The notes under the pieces are model-generated. The model saw only the letters and a list, made by a program, of their open reading frames with translations. It did not search any database and had not been told where the DNA came from. From assembly GCA_013398175.1 (NCBI GenBank), contig VZRZ01004578.1, positions 200,529-264,528 on the forward strand: DNA of 64,000 nucleotides. Direction: 5' to 3'. Positions within the stretch are counted from its first letter, which is position 1. The number at the start of each line of letters is the position of its first letter. The DNA comes from Climacteris rufus. Taxonomy: Eukaryota > Chordata > Aves > Passeriformes > Climacteridae. The translations under genes and the position numbers were made by a program. Positions 39,601 through 53,256 of the stretch are shown piece by piece.

Positions 39601-42600
39601 TTATTGGAAAATAAGTCAGGAATCCAGGGACCATTACCTATTACCCATTAATTTATTTTCTAAAATCTAAGCATCTAAGATACTGATAGATCTTACAGCT
39701 GTTCTAGGAACAGAAGTGGGTTTACTAGCAGGAATCCTGCAGTTAATGTTTTAATGATAGAAATTTGGTTCTAGTGAAAGCTCTTTATATATATTCTTGT
39801 TATCCATGTGAAAATCTGAACATGCATCATTGCAAATGGAAAATTAATGCAATAGATGAAAAAATTGTCTTATCGTGTTGGTGACTATCATTTTATTTAT
39901 TTTTCTAAAAATGAGATTATCTGAGTTTCTCACTGTGGGCTTGTCTGAGTTGTGAGTCTCAAAGCAAGCTGAATAAATCTTTTCATTGATTCTTGTATCT
40001 GTTGCATTTCCAAAGGTCTTGAATATGTTTTTTCTCCCAACTGATGCTTCATTGCAATACTGAGTAGAACTGAGCCTGAATACTTTGACAAGTGGGACAG
40101 GAGAAGGGCCCACACCTGTGGTAGAATTTGCAAGGGATCAGTATTCCAGCTGTCTTGCTTGGTGCTTTGGCTGCTTTGGAGCAGCATCACTTGGTAGTGA
40201 TAATTTCAGTTTGAACTAAATGTTCATCATTTAGGAGCTCTTGTCTTACAAACGTTAGGATACTATTATGATGCATTATTTATGTCCAAACGCTGTAATA
40301 TCCATGCCTGAGCATCTCCATTATTCCAATATCTGTAGAGTCCATGGCATCTCACAGTGTGCTGTAGTAGCCTTCTGTGGATACTAAACTGGTCATAAGG
40401 CAAAAAGCTCTTCAGAGAAAAGAGAAGCAGTTTGCTCATTATTGTTTTGTGATAATGTTGAAAGTTATGTGATGATACTGGGGCTTTTTTTTCACATCGT
40501 TATTTCTGTGCTGCACTGTGAGAAGTAGAGATGATCTCCAAGAATGAATACAACCTGAGAAATCAGAATAACTTGGTTTTTCACTGAGCAAAAGATATAA
40601 TGGTCTTGCTTTTTGTACAAGTTTCCTCATGTGCAAAATACATGCAATGCTTCCGTAGTTTGAGTCACAAAGCTCTTGCTGGAAAATGGCTTCATGACAG
40701 TCAGCTGTGTGATTAGGAAACTGCTTAAGGCATTGAACAGAAAATTTGGTGATGTTTAATTTAGAATTAGCAGTCATGCAAAATATTTCTTGGAAGTCTT
40801 TTTTAAAAAAAGGAAGCAGTGAAGGCAGTTCAATTCATTGCACTCTTTGGTAAATTTGGGTTTTTTTCTGTGACGGTGATACTGTGCTTGCAGAGCACTC
40901 AAATTATCCACTGTGCTTTGGGAGAGTCTGCCACCCATGGCCTTGTGAGTAGGAGTGGAGGCTCGCTTATTCCTATGGATCCTGACAAAACTAAAAGTGT
41001 GAGCTGCTTCCCTGTGCTGCACAGACATGTTTTGGGGAATGCAAAGTACGGCTTGGAAGTACAGCTTTGTGTGCCTGTGCCTTCGTGAAAATTATAGGTG
41101 CCTCTGGGGTTGGGCATTCACAGAACAAAGATCGTGACGATTGTGTTTTGGCAGTTGGCTGCCTACATGGTGATTGAACGCTTAGTGTTCATGAAGAGTT
41201 ACATAATTCATGACCAAATGATAGATAGGTACTTGATTATAGTGTGTGAGTTGCTTCACAGGGAGAAAATATCAGACATGAGCTACTCAGTCTAGCTGGG
41301 AAAAGCCTAAGAAAAATCAGTTACTGAAAGTGTAGTCAGACAAATTGAAATGAGAAACAAGGTGCAAACACTTAAATATGAGGTCAATTGAGCTCTGGCA
41401 GCAACTAGCAGAAGAAATTATTCTTGTTCTGTTCCTTTGAGCCTTGAGAAGACTGGATGTGTTTCCGGAAAATAGGTTTTAGGAGGGCCCAAGGTTGCTG
41501 GGTTCACTGCAAAACTTAAGGGGCTTTGATATACCAGAACTCAGACTATTATCTAATAGTCCTTTCTCCTCTTAAATCTTCAAACAGTGTTAATCTACAG
41601 CCTCTTGGTAAGGGCTGTGTTTGTGTCTAAAGTGTTTGGGTGTTGTGATACCAGTGGAGTAGCTGAGTAGACAGATAAGTCCCCCAAAGCATTCTTTCTC
41701 AGAGAGACAACATTCCCATCATCAGTGCTAAATTCTTACTCTCTTTGAGCCTGAAGTGCAAATACATTCTCCTAAACTGTTTGTTTCTGGTATGTCATTA
41801 AATCCTTAATAAAATACCTTGGTACATACACATATTTATTTTTTTTAATGTATTTGAAGAAGCCTTATGAATTCTGTTCTTTCCTTGGCAGTTCCCTGTG
41901 TTACTGTGTCCTCCTTTATACATGTTTGAAAAGTATTTTTGCAAACTTTAAGTGCACTTTTCAAAAGGCTGTGCTCTCCACACATTTCTCTCTCAGTTTC
42001 TTTAGCTTTTGAGAAACGGGGCTGTACCAGCAACCTGCAGCATGATTGCATCATCAACAAGGGACAAAATTGTGATCCTATCAGTTGTAACAGTTGCAAT
42101 ATTCATGAATGGAATTCTGAAAGTTCAAATAGTTAATCCCAAATAAAATTGTGATCTTTATCCCTCTTGACAGCTACATTTATCAAATTATTAAGAGAAA
42201 AAATTGATTGCTAAAAGTTATGGTGTGATCTATTATGTGATTTTATCAAGGTATAACTGTATTACCAAGTGGAAACTGCAGACTTATTCAGAATGTGAAT
42301 TGGACACACAGAACCTGATAATATAGCAATTATACTAGTATCCTGGTGCTTTTCTACTTTTAAACATTTATTTTTCTATTCCTTTCTTTTAAATCTTCTG
42401 ATTCTTTAGTAGAAAATATGAAGTTAAAAAAATAGGAAAAATGAAATAATAAAAACCTGTTTACTCTTATACTCTCTGAATTTATCAAACTACACAAATA
42501 TAAAATCAGTGAATGCTATTTATCAATGAAGCAGTGAAAATACAATTCGGTTGAGTACTTACATAAACTTGTAATTCATAAGTGATGTAAAGCCTCCAAA

Positions 42601-44817
42601 GAATAGATATATAGTTTTGTTTGCAAGCATATTTAACATTCTTCTTGGAATAGTTAATGTTCTTAGTCTTTATCACTGTTTAAATAAAACACTTTAAAAG
42701 CTGTCATTTGAAACAATATTAAAATTATCATTGCTAGATATAGGCAAATCAGGTGCAAGCTTTTACAGCAGCAGAATATTGCTTGGGTTTCTAGTCAGAT
42801 AAAACATTATTTTTGATGGCTGGTATACTTTAAAAAAAGAAAAAGGCAGCAGCAGCTCTGCTTCAAACAGGTTTGCTCTTGTCATAGCTATTAGTGCCAG
42901 TCTTTCAATAGCATGTCATGTTGATTGGCAGACACTCCCTTTCCTCTTTTGTGAAGAATAATAATTTTAGTGTGTGCTTGAAATAAAAACCTAGTATAAA
43001 TGATTTTCTGTTTGTAAAGGAGAAAGCCAGGTTCTTTATAACATATGTAGATTACGTATTATTGTTTTTCAGGAAAGACTAATCTATGTTTAAAAAAAAA
43101 AAAAGTAATTTTCTTTTTAGAACTGTCTTCTATTAGAATGCATTGTATACCTAGCAGAGCTTCCATAGCCAGTATCTTTATCTGGGTGGTCATGGTATCA
43201 GAGCTGGTTCTTTCCAGGTAGCAAGTGAAGAAGAAAAAAGCCCTTGAGTTCAGGAAAGAATTTTTTTTTTCCCAGCATGTAGCTTTTTCTGCTGCTGTTG
43301 AAGAGCATAGGGACTCCTTTCATAGTTCCTTAGTTGCTTTTCCTGAACAATCAGCATATATTGCTGCTGAGTGACATGAAAGGAGGTGTTGAAATATTTT
43401 GATGCAAATATTACATCATCTAATATTCAAAACCCACCACTATTAATATTAGTTACATCCTTTGAGTGAATGGTTTTCTCAGATAAGAATGAAATCCAGT
43501 CAGTCTCACTAAAGAAAAAATGTTCAGAATATAGTTTTAAAGGAAAAGCCAAATACTGCCTAGACCAAAGTCTGGAACACTTAATATCTTTGACCAGTAG
43601 GGGTATAAAAGTTGTCATCTTGTGTGCCATAAACTGCAGGGCCATTGCACAGGGAGTTTTCATATTGTGTACAGCACCAATAACACATAGTCACAATCCT
43701 GCATTCTTTTGAATGCCTTTCTGTCCATGGCCCACTGTGCTGTGGTTTCCTAGCAGTCGTCATTCCTTTCTGAAGAACTGTCCCAGATTGTAACAGGGTG
43801 ACTAATTTTATATGGTGTGAGCTGTTACTCCTGAGCAGATGGATCTCTTTGCCCATGTCTAAATATTTAATCTGGGTGTTGGTGTGAGTCTCCTCTCCTG
43901 TCGTTCCTCCCTGTGGCATTCTAGATTCCACAGTTGGGAACCATTTGGCTGCCCTGGAAAGGGGCTGTGCCACAGTGTCCGATACAGAAATGCTCACCAG
44001 TTCTTAAGTTGTCTGTTGAGCCCTATTGCCCGCCTTGTATCTGCCCTCAAAACACCCTTGGACAGGCATCTGCTTTGCAAATTCCTTGCTTTGCCCATGC
44101 TGGATCCCTGCTGGTGTCCATAAAGACTGTTGCCTCTGCAAGGATGTCACGTTCACTGATGAAAAGAAGGTAATCTTACTCCAAGCTACTATTTCATTAT
44201 ATTAATAGATAAAATATCCTTCATGAAGAACGAGCCACATTATTGCCTATTTGGTGCTAAAAATAGGCTATCCTAACATAAAACTTTTAAAGCAAGGCTG
44301 AAATATTTAAGTGCAGAAGTAGAAGAAAGCCCTTAAGACATGACAGCCATCTAGGAAGACAAAAATATTTAATTGTGCTATAAGATACGTATGCATAATA
44401 GCATGTGGCAAATGTAAATAATAAAAGGAAATACTAGTATTGGATTATCAACATATTAAAATTGTGAGAAAAAACATGAAAAAATTAGATATCAGGGTCA
44501 AGAAAACTTTTCAAACAAACAAATAGAAATACATTAATCTTACAGGAGGAATAAAAAATAAAGGTGTATGGTACCTAGAATAATTCAGAATATTTTTATG
44601 TGTAGATTGTCCTGTACTCTAAACATTTAAATTGCCTCCCTATTAGAAGAAGCTCTTTTAAGAGTAGATCTCTTAGTGTATCATCCAGGGAAGTTATGCT
44701 AGAGTTCTAAGAAATACAAGTCTCTTAATTTCTTATTTTCATTGAAGTAAATATAAAGTGTGAGATGTAACTTGAAGAACAAAATGAAAATTCAGTTTTA
44801 AAATGTATTGTGAATTT

Positions 44818-45018
44818 TTAATATATGTAATAGATAAAACATAAATATTCAATAATTTATTTAATATATAATAATTATATAATTATATAAATATTTAAAA
44901 TAATATTATTTAGAATAATTATATACTGCTAATTTGTGATAAAATAATTGTATATAAATTTAATCTCTATTATGATATAAATAATAAATATCTATAAATA
45001 AACCTAAATAATAAATTT
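44818..45018. repeat. AT-rich low-complexity tract
   Basis: About 200 bases made almost only of A and T, including near-palindromic stretches such as ataattatataattatataa. It is a degenerate AT microsatellite or simply a DNA-unwinding-prone tract. It lies about 400 bases upstream of the solo LTR. Confidence 0.8.
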
Positions 45019-45411
45019 CTCAACTGTGCTATCTCCATTAAAAACTAATTATTTCATCTCTTGCAGAGTTGAACACCAACATCTATAGACACTATATTTC
45101 AGATAACCATAGCAGAGTGTGTTTTGCCTACATAATTGCCACCACCTCTTGGCATTTTTCACTGTGGCTGTACATTATTTAGAGGACACTTTGCACTTTT
45201 TCTTCCTGTGAAATGTTACTAGCATCCTAACAACCTGCTCTGAAAATACTCTTGATAATAGCTTCAATGTTTAATATTTGTAAATCTGCTTGCAAGTCTT
45301 TGTCTGAATTTTGGATTTTTTTATAAGTTACACAGAATTAATTGCTTGTTACACATAGTTTCGCTATTGCACAAATCATAGCAAATAAGTCCAGAATTGG
45401 GGAAGTGTTGA

Positions 45412-45957
45412 TGTTGGCATGGTTTAACCCCAGCCCCCAACTAAGTACCACATGCCAGTCGCTCATTCCCACCAATGGAAGGGTGACAGAGAGAATCAGA
45501 AGGGTAAAAGTGAGAAAGCTCATGGGTTGAGATAAAGACAGTTTCATACATAAAGCAACACAAGGAATTGTTTATCACTTCACCTGGCAGGCAGGTGTTC
45601 AACCATCTACAGGAAAGCTGAGTTCCATGGCATGTAATGGTGTGTTGGGAAGACAAACGCCAGTACTCCGAACATCCCCCCACTTACTTCTTCTCCCCTC
45701 CACTTTACATGCTGAAAATAATGCCATGTGGTGTGGAATGTCCCTTTGGTCAGTTGGGTCCCCTCCCAACTCCTTGTGCACCCCCAGCCTTCTTGCTGGT
45801 GGGGTGGGGTGAAAGGCCTTGGAAAGGAAAGGCCTTGACTCTGTGTGTGTGCTGCTCAGGACTGACAAAAACATCCCAATGCCACTGACACTGTTTACAG
45901 CTCAAATCCAAAACCTACCAGCTGCTGTGGAGTAAATGAAGTACCAAAGCAAGAACA
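45412..45957 (-). mobile_element. Solo LTR of an avian endogenous retrovirus (antisense)
   Basis: A 546-base LTR bounded by tgtt at 45412-45415 and aaca at 45954-45957, the TG...CA inverted ends of a retroviral LTR. I recognise it from a family that is common in neoavian genomes. On the + strand it shows, in order, tggcatggtttaacccca, gtgagaaagctcatgggttg, aggcaggtgttcaacc, gggaagacaaacgcc, tccctttggtcagttggg, ccaactccttgtgcaccc, ctggtggggtgggg and aaatccaaaacc. In the family, transcription signals read on the minus strand. The TATA region (about 45703-45711) is degraded to catgtaaag and the poly-A signal region (about 45538-45560) is also damaged. No gag, pol or env sequence or second LTR is nearby, so it is a solo LTR. 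I see no clear target-site duplication. The antisense orientation to ZNF407 is the usual one for LTRs tolerated in introns. No coding capacity. Confidence 0.88.
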
Positions 45958-48194
45958 TAGGTATGGGAGGATTGAATCACAGTGTCAGTTGTGTGCTCAG
46001 TGCTTTACTGCTTTGGATCATGAGCGAGGAGAAGAGCCCTCAGCAATAATTGTTCCAATGAATCATTTCAATTCCAAGCTGATTTTTAAAATTTCTTCTG
46101 GACTTTCTTGTTGTTTGCTTTCATTAATCCAATGTATGCTGCACCGACATTCCATTAATTTCTTGACATGGCATCTTGAGTCTTGACCTTTGTGAGTAGG
46201 ATGCCTTGTCTATCTGATACACGTGTTCTTTTGTACTTCTAATTTCTATTTTACTTCCAATAGTTCTTCATAATTTTTTCCATCTTTTCATTTACAGGAT
46301 CTTTGGTACCTTTCAAATGCTAAATGCTCTGCCATATATCCTTAGTAACCATGCTGGATTTTTCTGTCCTTTTTAATATTTAGGTTTTATTGGATGAATG
46401 TAGATTGCACCTTCTCTAACTCTACCTTAAATAATTGCCACTTAAGGGAATTAAGAAGTACAAGGGAAGGAAAATGCTGACCCATAGACTAAGCAGAAGG
46501 AAAAAACGTTCCCACTGGGTCCAATTTCCTAAGAAGGACCATCAGGGTAGTGACTAGGACCTGAAATTATGGGCTGAATGACCTCTAAAAAATTATCAGT
46601 TCAGAGAGGAGCTTGTCTATAACTGTTTGCACTAAAGGAAATTAAGATAGGTAGAAGTCTCACAGAAGAAAGATTACTTCACTTTCTTGGTGAACATATA
46701 AGAGCATAATATGAAGCTATATCTCATATAAATACATTGCATGTCAGCTGTCTATAATTCTTGTATCATGTCAAAAAGCTGTGGAGACAGATATCATATC
46801 TCCTAACTCCCAGCTGGCCAGTTAGTGGGGAACCCCTTTTTCTAAGTACGTCTTCTGAATTTAAGATATTTTATGCATGTCTTGCTTTTATTGGAAAGAG
46901 TATGTGCTCATCAATATCTGACATCAAAGAAGTGGTTTGTACTGGAGTAACCGCTTCAGATTTAATACAGATGTTTTCATTCTCTGACTCATTACAATAT
47001 GATTTTCATATAATTTTCTCTGATAGTAAAAAGAGACCTTAACATGAGTGCAATTTTCATATAAATTGCATAGGAACCTGAGCATTAATAAAAGCTCTGG
47101 GCTTCAGACAATAGCGATCACTGCTTCAGCTTACATGTCTGGATGAAAGGCACTGCTGGTTTAAGTGGGTGCAATTCCAGCTGCTTGGCTGTGGGAAGCA
47201 CAGGAGGTGCCTGACATCCAGAGGCAGAGTTGCTGGACAGGTTTTTGCAGTGTAGTTGAGAGAACTTCTCAGGTATTTAAAGAGGATCAGTTACTGATAG
47301 TCACAGTCCCTGCTTAAATATCATTTCAGAAACTTAGATTATTGTTGATGGCAGAATTTTTTATTAGTAGTTGTAGTCCTGTAGCTGAAAGAAGGAGTTG
47401 GTTGCTTTGTAGTGTTTGGGATTACAGTGTATAATGTAAGTAAAGGAAGGCATTAAGACAACTACCATACTACATGCTAAAGTATGTCCCTACTTCTTTT
47501 ATACCTTACCAAAATGGTGCTTCGTATTCAGTCTGAGAAATAATAGCAGATAACAGTTTTCAGAAATTAGTTTTTAGATGATTTAAAACAATTGATCTAA
47601 TTTGAAGTAATAGTATCTAGAGGAAACGTAAAATGAAAGTATCTATTGATAGCAAAGAAAGATAAAACGGTTATCAACTTGTCTCAAGAGACATCAAAAA
47701 GTTTTAGGCAAACATTTTCAATTTAACATTGATTTTGGATTTGGCATGTGTCTTAAATTCAGAACTCAATTTGAAGAATTTGAATTTAGGGGTTCTCAAA
47801 AAATATTCTGTACACTTAGTTAAATAGTTTTAGTAGTTTCTAGAATGGATGAGTAATGTAAAATTAAAAAGAAAAAGCCATGGTGAAACGTTTGGAGTCC
47901 TCACATATTAGTGCATGTCACCACCACAAAGTGCCCGTGGGATAAAGCTGCTTCTAGTCAACTCAAGTTAGCCTCGTCTGGTAAGGATTTATCTATAAAT
48001 CCTTGCTGTTCCCATATCATTTGGTAGTCTGTTATTCGTTGTTGACCCTTTCCTTTGGGATTCACTGTCCTCTAAGCAAATAAAGCCACTATCAAAATTG
48101 TCAGTAAAATTTTCTGAGCTGCTTGTGTTTGCTTCTGCCCACTCAAACAAAAATCCTGAAATGTGAAGTCAGACATTTATGAGCATATGAAAAT

Positions 48195-48302
48195 CATGAA
48201 ATCTCAGTTATCTGTAATTCAGCACAACCTCATGAAATCTCAGTTATCTGTAATTCAGCACAACCTCATGAAATCTCAATTATCTGTAATTCAGCACAAC
48301 CC
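48195..48302. repeat. Tandem repeat, 36-bp unit, three copies
   Basis: Units at 48195-48230, 48231-48266 and 48267-48302, each beginning catgaaatctca and ending ttcagcacaacc. Copies 1 and 2 are identical. Copy 3 differs by G to A in the middle and by its last base. Near-identity means a recent expansion, so the copy number may vary between individuals. Confidence 0.95.
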
Positions 48303-51300
48303 TACCTGTAGTACAGATCAAAAGGGCTAAGACGGGAACACAATCCTCTGTTCTCTGTTGTAGTTGTGTGGGGTTTTTCATTGCATGTGCTGTTTCCTGC
48401 AAACCTTTGAGCTATGGAAGCAAGTAACAGATTAAATATATTTCTTGGAATGTCTTAAGATATCAATTTTAAAATTATAAAAGGCAATAATTCTAAAATG
48501 AACAAAAAATGAGTATTTTTCTAAATAAAGCTATTTCAATATCTGATGACTGATAGACAACAAAAGAAATGTTTTAAGAGAGTAGAAGAGACAGACCAAT
48601 TGCAGAAAGATTTGGTCAGGTTTGGGGTATTAGCCAAATATTCAGGTACACAGAGAAAATGGTTAAAAGTTGATATAACCGGTATAAGACTCCTGAGGAT
48701 CTTAGGAAAAGCAGAGAGAGCAAGTGATACTGTGATGGAGACACTAGGACTCCTCGTCCTGAAAGTACTTCAATTTTGTTGCCACCTTCTCACCTAATAT
48801 TGAAAAACCCCTGACTAATTTTGGGGAGATGCTTTCATGTAAGGCAGCTCAGACTTGGGTTTGAAGTGCGTTTCAGTAGGTGCCTGTACAGGTGCACAAA
48901 TGGCTTCCAGCCTAAAGATCATCCACTTTGCAATGTCAGTGCCATCTTTCTGTGGTGTCATCTGTGCAATGTGCAGAAATAAACTTTAACCTGATATCCC
49001 CATTGTGACATGAGAGAATTTTAGGCATAGTCATTTTTTTTTTTAATTTTATCAACTCTTAGGCTCTGTCTTTGCTTAAGCTCACAGCTTTTTTTTTAAT
49101 TATTTTTTTCTTTTCCTATCCAGGATTTTCAAAATAAATGCAGATCCTTTCAATATTAGCATTAATAGATAAAGTGAGTTGATTAAAGTTATTTTTGCCA
49201 ATGTTTTTTAAAGAAATCATTTTAGAATTTGCAATCTGATTGCTCCTCATGCTGATTGGCAGAAGTAGGTTTCTTTCTTGGCTAATGCAGAATTATAGAT
49301 GTTATAAAAAGAAATGGCAAATTTGAAATTGTACTTCAGTTTGAAATTTAAAGTTTGTGTTGATAAAGCTTTTAGTACATTTGAATGTATCTTCCATTTG
49401 CATATCATAGCATTACATTTACATTTCCCAAGCAGCTCCCTGTTTCTCCAAATACTGTTGCATACCTGCTACTGACTTCACTGGGCATATACATCTAAAG
49501 TTTGGTGGAACATTATTGACTGTATTTTCAATAGGTTTTACTAATTTACTTTAATGTTTCAGGCACTATCTCTTATTTGAAGAGAAGGTAATTTTTGCCC
49601 ATATACCAGTGCTCCACCTGCATTGTTAGAAAGAAACGTGAAAATACATTTTAAAATTACAGATAACTTCTAATAGACTTTGGCCATATAGCATGGATAG
49701 ACCCAAATTATAGTCCTCATTTTTTAAGAATTTCTAACTATAAATGGACCCATATAGACAGTGTTGTTCAAGAATTTACTACTAGATTCTGTATTTGAAG
49801 GACCTAAGCTTTTAAGATACTGTGTTAGTTTTTAAGAAATCTGAAGCGTTTTGGAAATGCCATGCTATCTGACTTACTCATATTTTGATAAAAAATGTAA
49901 CATAAATTACATTCATAATTCATAACTAAACATAATTTCTAATGCTCTGGTAAAGTGTTATAAAGAAGAAATTGCAGTGTTTAGGACAGGGAGAAACAGA
50001 ACCAATCCAAGTTTTCAGTCTGTACCCTGCTACAGTATGGATTGTACACAGCAAGATGCTTTCCAATATTTAAAAGCCTTAGGATTCTAAGATGCTTAGA
50101 TCTAAACATGGTTATTGTTACAGTTATACAAGGTAGGAGATAACTTAAATGGTGTCTTTTCACTTCTGGTAATTTTTTTATGTTGTTCAGAAATTTAGTT
50201 TTAAGTGTATTGACCTGTTATGAATGTCTCTCAGCAAAATAAGAACTTTGAGCTGAGTTTTTAAATAATATTGAGATACAGGATTTGTATAATGTTGTAA
50301 ATTTTTAATTTTATAAGCTTTAATAGATAAGTCAGTCATGAAATATAAAACTGATTTTATTTCGTTGCTGTGATTATTTTGCCATAGATATACTGTGTTT
50401 ATATTTTACGTGTTGCTAGAAGTATCTGTAATAGATTTACGGTTCTGCAGTATCATAATTTGGTTTAATTTTTATCATATAGAACCCAAATTTCATTGCC
50501 AATTTTTGTATTTAAAGGCTTGTTAATCTGCATTGATTTCTTAGTTTGGTATGGGTTCTGAGCCAAAAAATACAGTACATCACTGACTGTTCTATCACCT
50601 GACAGCGACTGATAAAGCGTCCGTGCAGAAAGTGTCAGAAAAGGTTAATATTTATTGATTTTATGGCGCTACAACCAATGTAGTTTTGCCATCAAAGATG
50701 TATGGCCACCAGCAATGGAATCTGTAAAATTGCAGGTTGGATGCTAGTTTTTATTATAACCTATGCCAGTATTCTGGCCTTAAAAAATGACAGATATTTA
50801 ATTTAAGACAAAAGGTTTTGAATGTACAGCTACTGTACACCTGCAACAGGAATTTAGTGTTCTAAAATGAAATCCAAGCACAGAGCTTTAAAGTTTAAGG
50901 TGTTGGGGAGGTGTGTGTGGGGGAAACACGCAACCTTGAATTGCAAATGACAATCACATTTAGCCTTTTCATCCACTTAACTACGTACTATTGATCTGTA
51001 GAAGGTGCCCAAGCAAGTGATAGCTGAAATTATGAGCAATAAAGGGCTTGCTTCTTCAAACAAAAAGTATATAATTAGTAGGAGTGGAGGAGGGGGCAGA
51101 GCCTGTGTTTGGGTTTAAAGGCATTTAAACAAGATGGACTGAGTGCAACAGCAGTTTGTAAGAGTACACAAGGAGAAATCTGGTTGCCTTGAAGCATAAA
51201 TCCATGGTCTGGTTGCAGCTTGAGTGTAAAAATTAGGCGTGCACTCCAGCCTTTACATTTGTCTCCATCAGGGTTTGCCTGACAGAAAGACAGTCTGTTG

Positions 51301-53043
51301 GTTTGCCTACATCAACTAGGGAGAGGAAAATCTTGTGAAGCTCTGGTTCTTCTAAATGCATCCGTAGTTTGCATTTTTATTCTATTTTTCATTTAGATGA
51401 CTCTTGATATCAATGTTTTCATAACTGATAGTTCTATTGATACATCAGGAAGGTTTTCAAGAAGAGAGAGGAATACTTGCTGAAATGCTGAAAATTAGTC
51501 TACTAAAATGCATATAGACTTGCATAGAGCTTATATAAGCAGGTTGGTAGGGAATATTAACAGGATCTGGCCCCAGAATTTTAGAATGTCTGTTTAACTA
51601 GTATTTATTACAGAATTATTATTTTTATGGTACAATTTTGCATGCAAATCCCCCCCACGCCCCCCTTCTTTAAGGTTCAGTGTCAGGGACAGCAGTAACA
51701 ATGGGTTTGCTTTTGAACAAAACCTGACAATAATTCAGCAGTGAGAAACTCTTATTCTAACATTACTAGTAGAATAAATTGCATGGCATACAGTAAACAT
51801 GCTTTAGATCGCCTCTTCTCTGTACCACATTTTTCTGTTGAGCTTTATACCACCAGTTTGTCTGGGTTCTTTTTCCCTAGACAACTTACCCATTTTATTG
51901 TGCTCATTTAGAGGAAAGAAAAACTGTTTGTCTCCTTGAACGGCAAGAGAACAGTGAGTGGAAAACTACTTTTATAGCTAAAATACCATTATAATATATG
52001 GCAACTAAAATTCTAAAATTGAAAGAGAAGATACAAGAGAAAATCTTAAATCACTTTTTTAAAGCCACTGACAATTTGAAATATTCACATGAAGATTTCT
52101 ATTTTTTGTCTTCCTTCTTTGAACTTAGTAAAATGTGATTTTTAGAGTGATTGTTACAATAACTTGTTTAATTTCAATAATTCAAATAAGATCCATTCCT
52201 CATATAACTCCACCTTTTTTATTTTAATGACTGTGTCATTAATCTAACGTTTTCCACTTTTATTGGACTTCATTTTTTCCCCTTCTGATCTCTTTAAATT
52301 ATGGCTGTGAAATGGCATGCACTCAGCAGTGGCATGCACTGGCTGCATTTTTACATCCCTTCTACCCCTTTAGTCTCATGTTTTTAATTTTCGGTACAGC
52401 CAGGTGCCAACAACATTGTGGCTGTGCAGTGTCCATAAGTGACTTCCAGGCAGCAGCTCTGGATGGCAGCTTAGTGACAGAAGGTTTTTCAAACACGTTA
52501 TTTCTTTTCTCTCTTTTTTTTTTTAAATTAAATATCACTGCTAGGAACTATTTGTTATACTTTATAACACCTTCACCCCAAAATTGGTTATTACCATACA
52601 TAATGATTGATATGTTGTTAGCTGATTTTAACAAATGATTTTGTGGAATTATTACTTAATTCATAATGTAATTAATTTTTAGTATCCAGCAATGCAGAAT
52701 TGAAGCCATATATTTGTTTTACATTGCTTAACTATGAGAAGACTGCATTGCTTAAAACATCATTCATCGAGTAAATAAAATTAATTTATTATAAACTTAG
52801 CCCACACAAATTCAATATAAAACTAAAGGATAAGGAAGAAAAGAGGTATTTTAAAACCACAGCTCACTGAATGATTGCACATGCTTGGGCTTATTACATG
52901 TGCTCATGTGCCCTCCTTGTGCCTTTAGGATATGGTGAAGAAAATTAGGAGCCCTGAAATGTCTTATAATTCAAATTCTAGTTGTACTCATGAGGTTTTG
53001 TGATTGATCTTCAAATACAGGATAAGAAATGCTCTATCAGACT

Positions 53044-53060
53044 AGGATTAGGATTAGGAT
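53044..53060. repeat. Short (GGATTA)n run
   Basis: Almost three copies of a ggatta hexamer. It resembles, but is not, the vertebrate telomere unit TTAGGG. It is probably a chance microsatellite seed. Confidence 0.7.
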
Positions 53061-53216
53061 CATCTCTGGTAATGCTGCTCTAAACACCTGTTTATTTGCA
53101 CTGTGTGTGTGCTACTAGTAGTGCTGCAAGATCACTGTCTACAACAAAAGGTAATATTTGTTTATATTTCTTGAAAAAAATCGACATGAGCTAGAAATTA
53201 TTGCATCGTATTTCAG

Positions 53217-53256
53217 ATCAGGGCATAAAACCTGGGCTAAATCAGGGCATAAAACC
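53217..53256. repeat. Short direct repeat, 16-bp unit
   Basis: The 16-mer atcagggcataaaacc is present at 53217-53232 and 53241-53256, separated by tgggctaa. It is an exact duplication of 24-base period that suggests recent slippage. Confidence 0.9.

Noticed and set aside
43581..43997. 138-codon open frame on the minus strand
   Set aside because: No recognisable domain or signal, overlapping frames are open on both strands, and the composition is that of a locally GC-richer intron patch.
45441..45888. Cluster of overlapping open frames on both strands
   Set aside because: They all lie within the solo LTR, which is non-coding.
48195..48302. CRISPR-like array
   Set aside because: The units are directly adjacent with no spacers and the context is a vertebrate intron. 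It is a plain tandem repeat.
49461..49500. Another copy of the ancient palindromic repeat (ctactgacttcactgggcatat)
   Set aside because: Only the short core resembles the family. No arms or inverted ends could be traced.
53044..53060. Interstitial telomere repeat
   Set aside because: The unit is GGATTA, not GGGTTA, and there are fewer than three copies.
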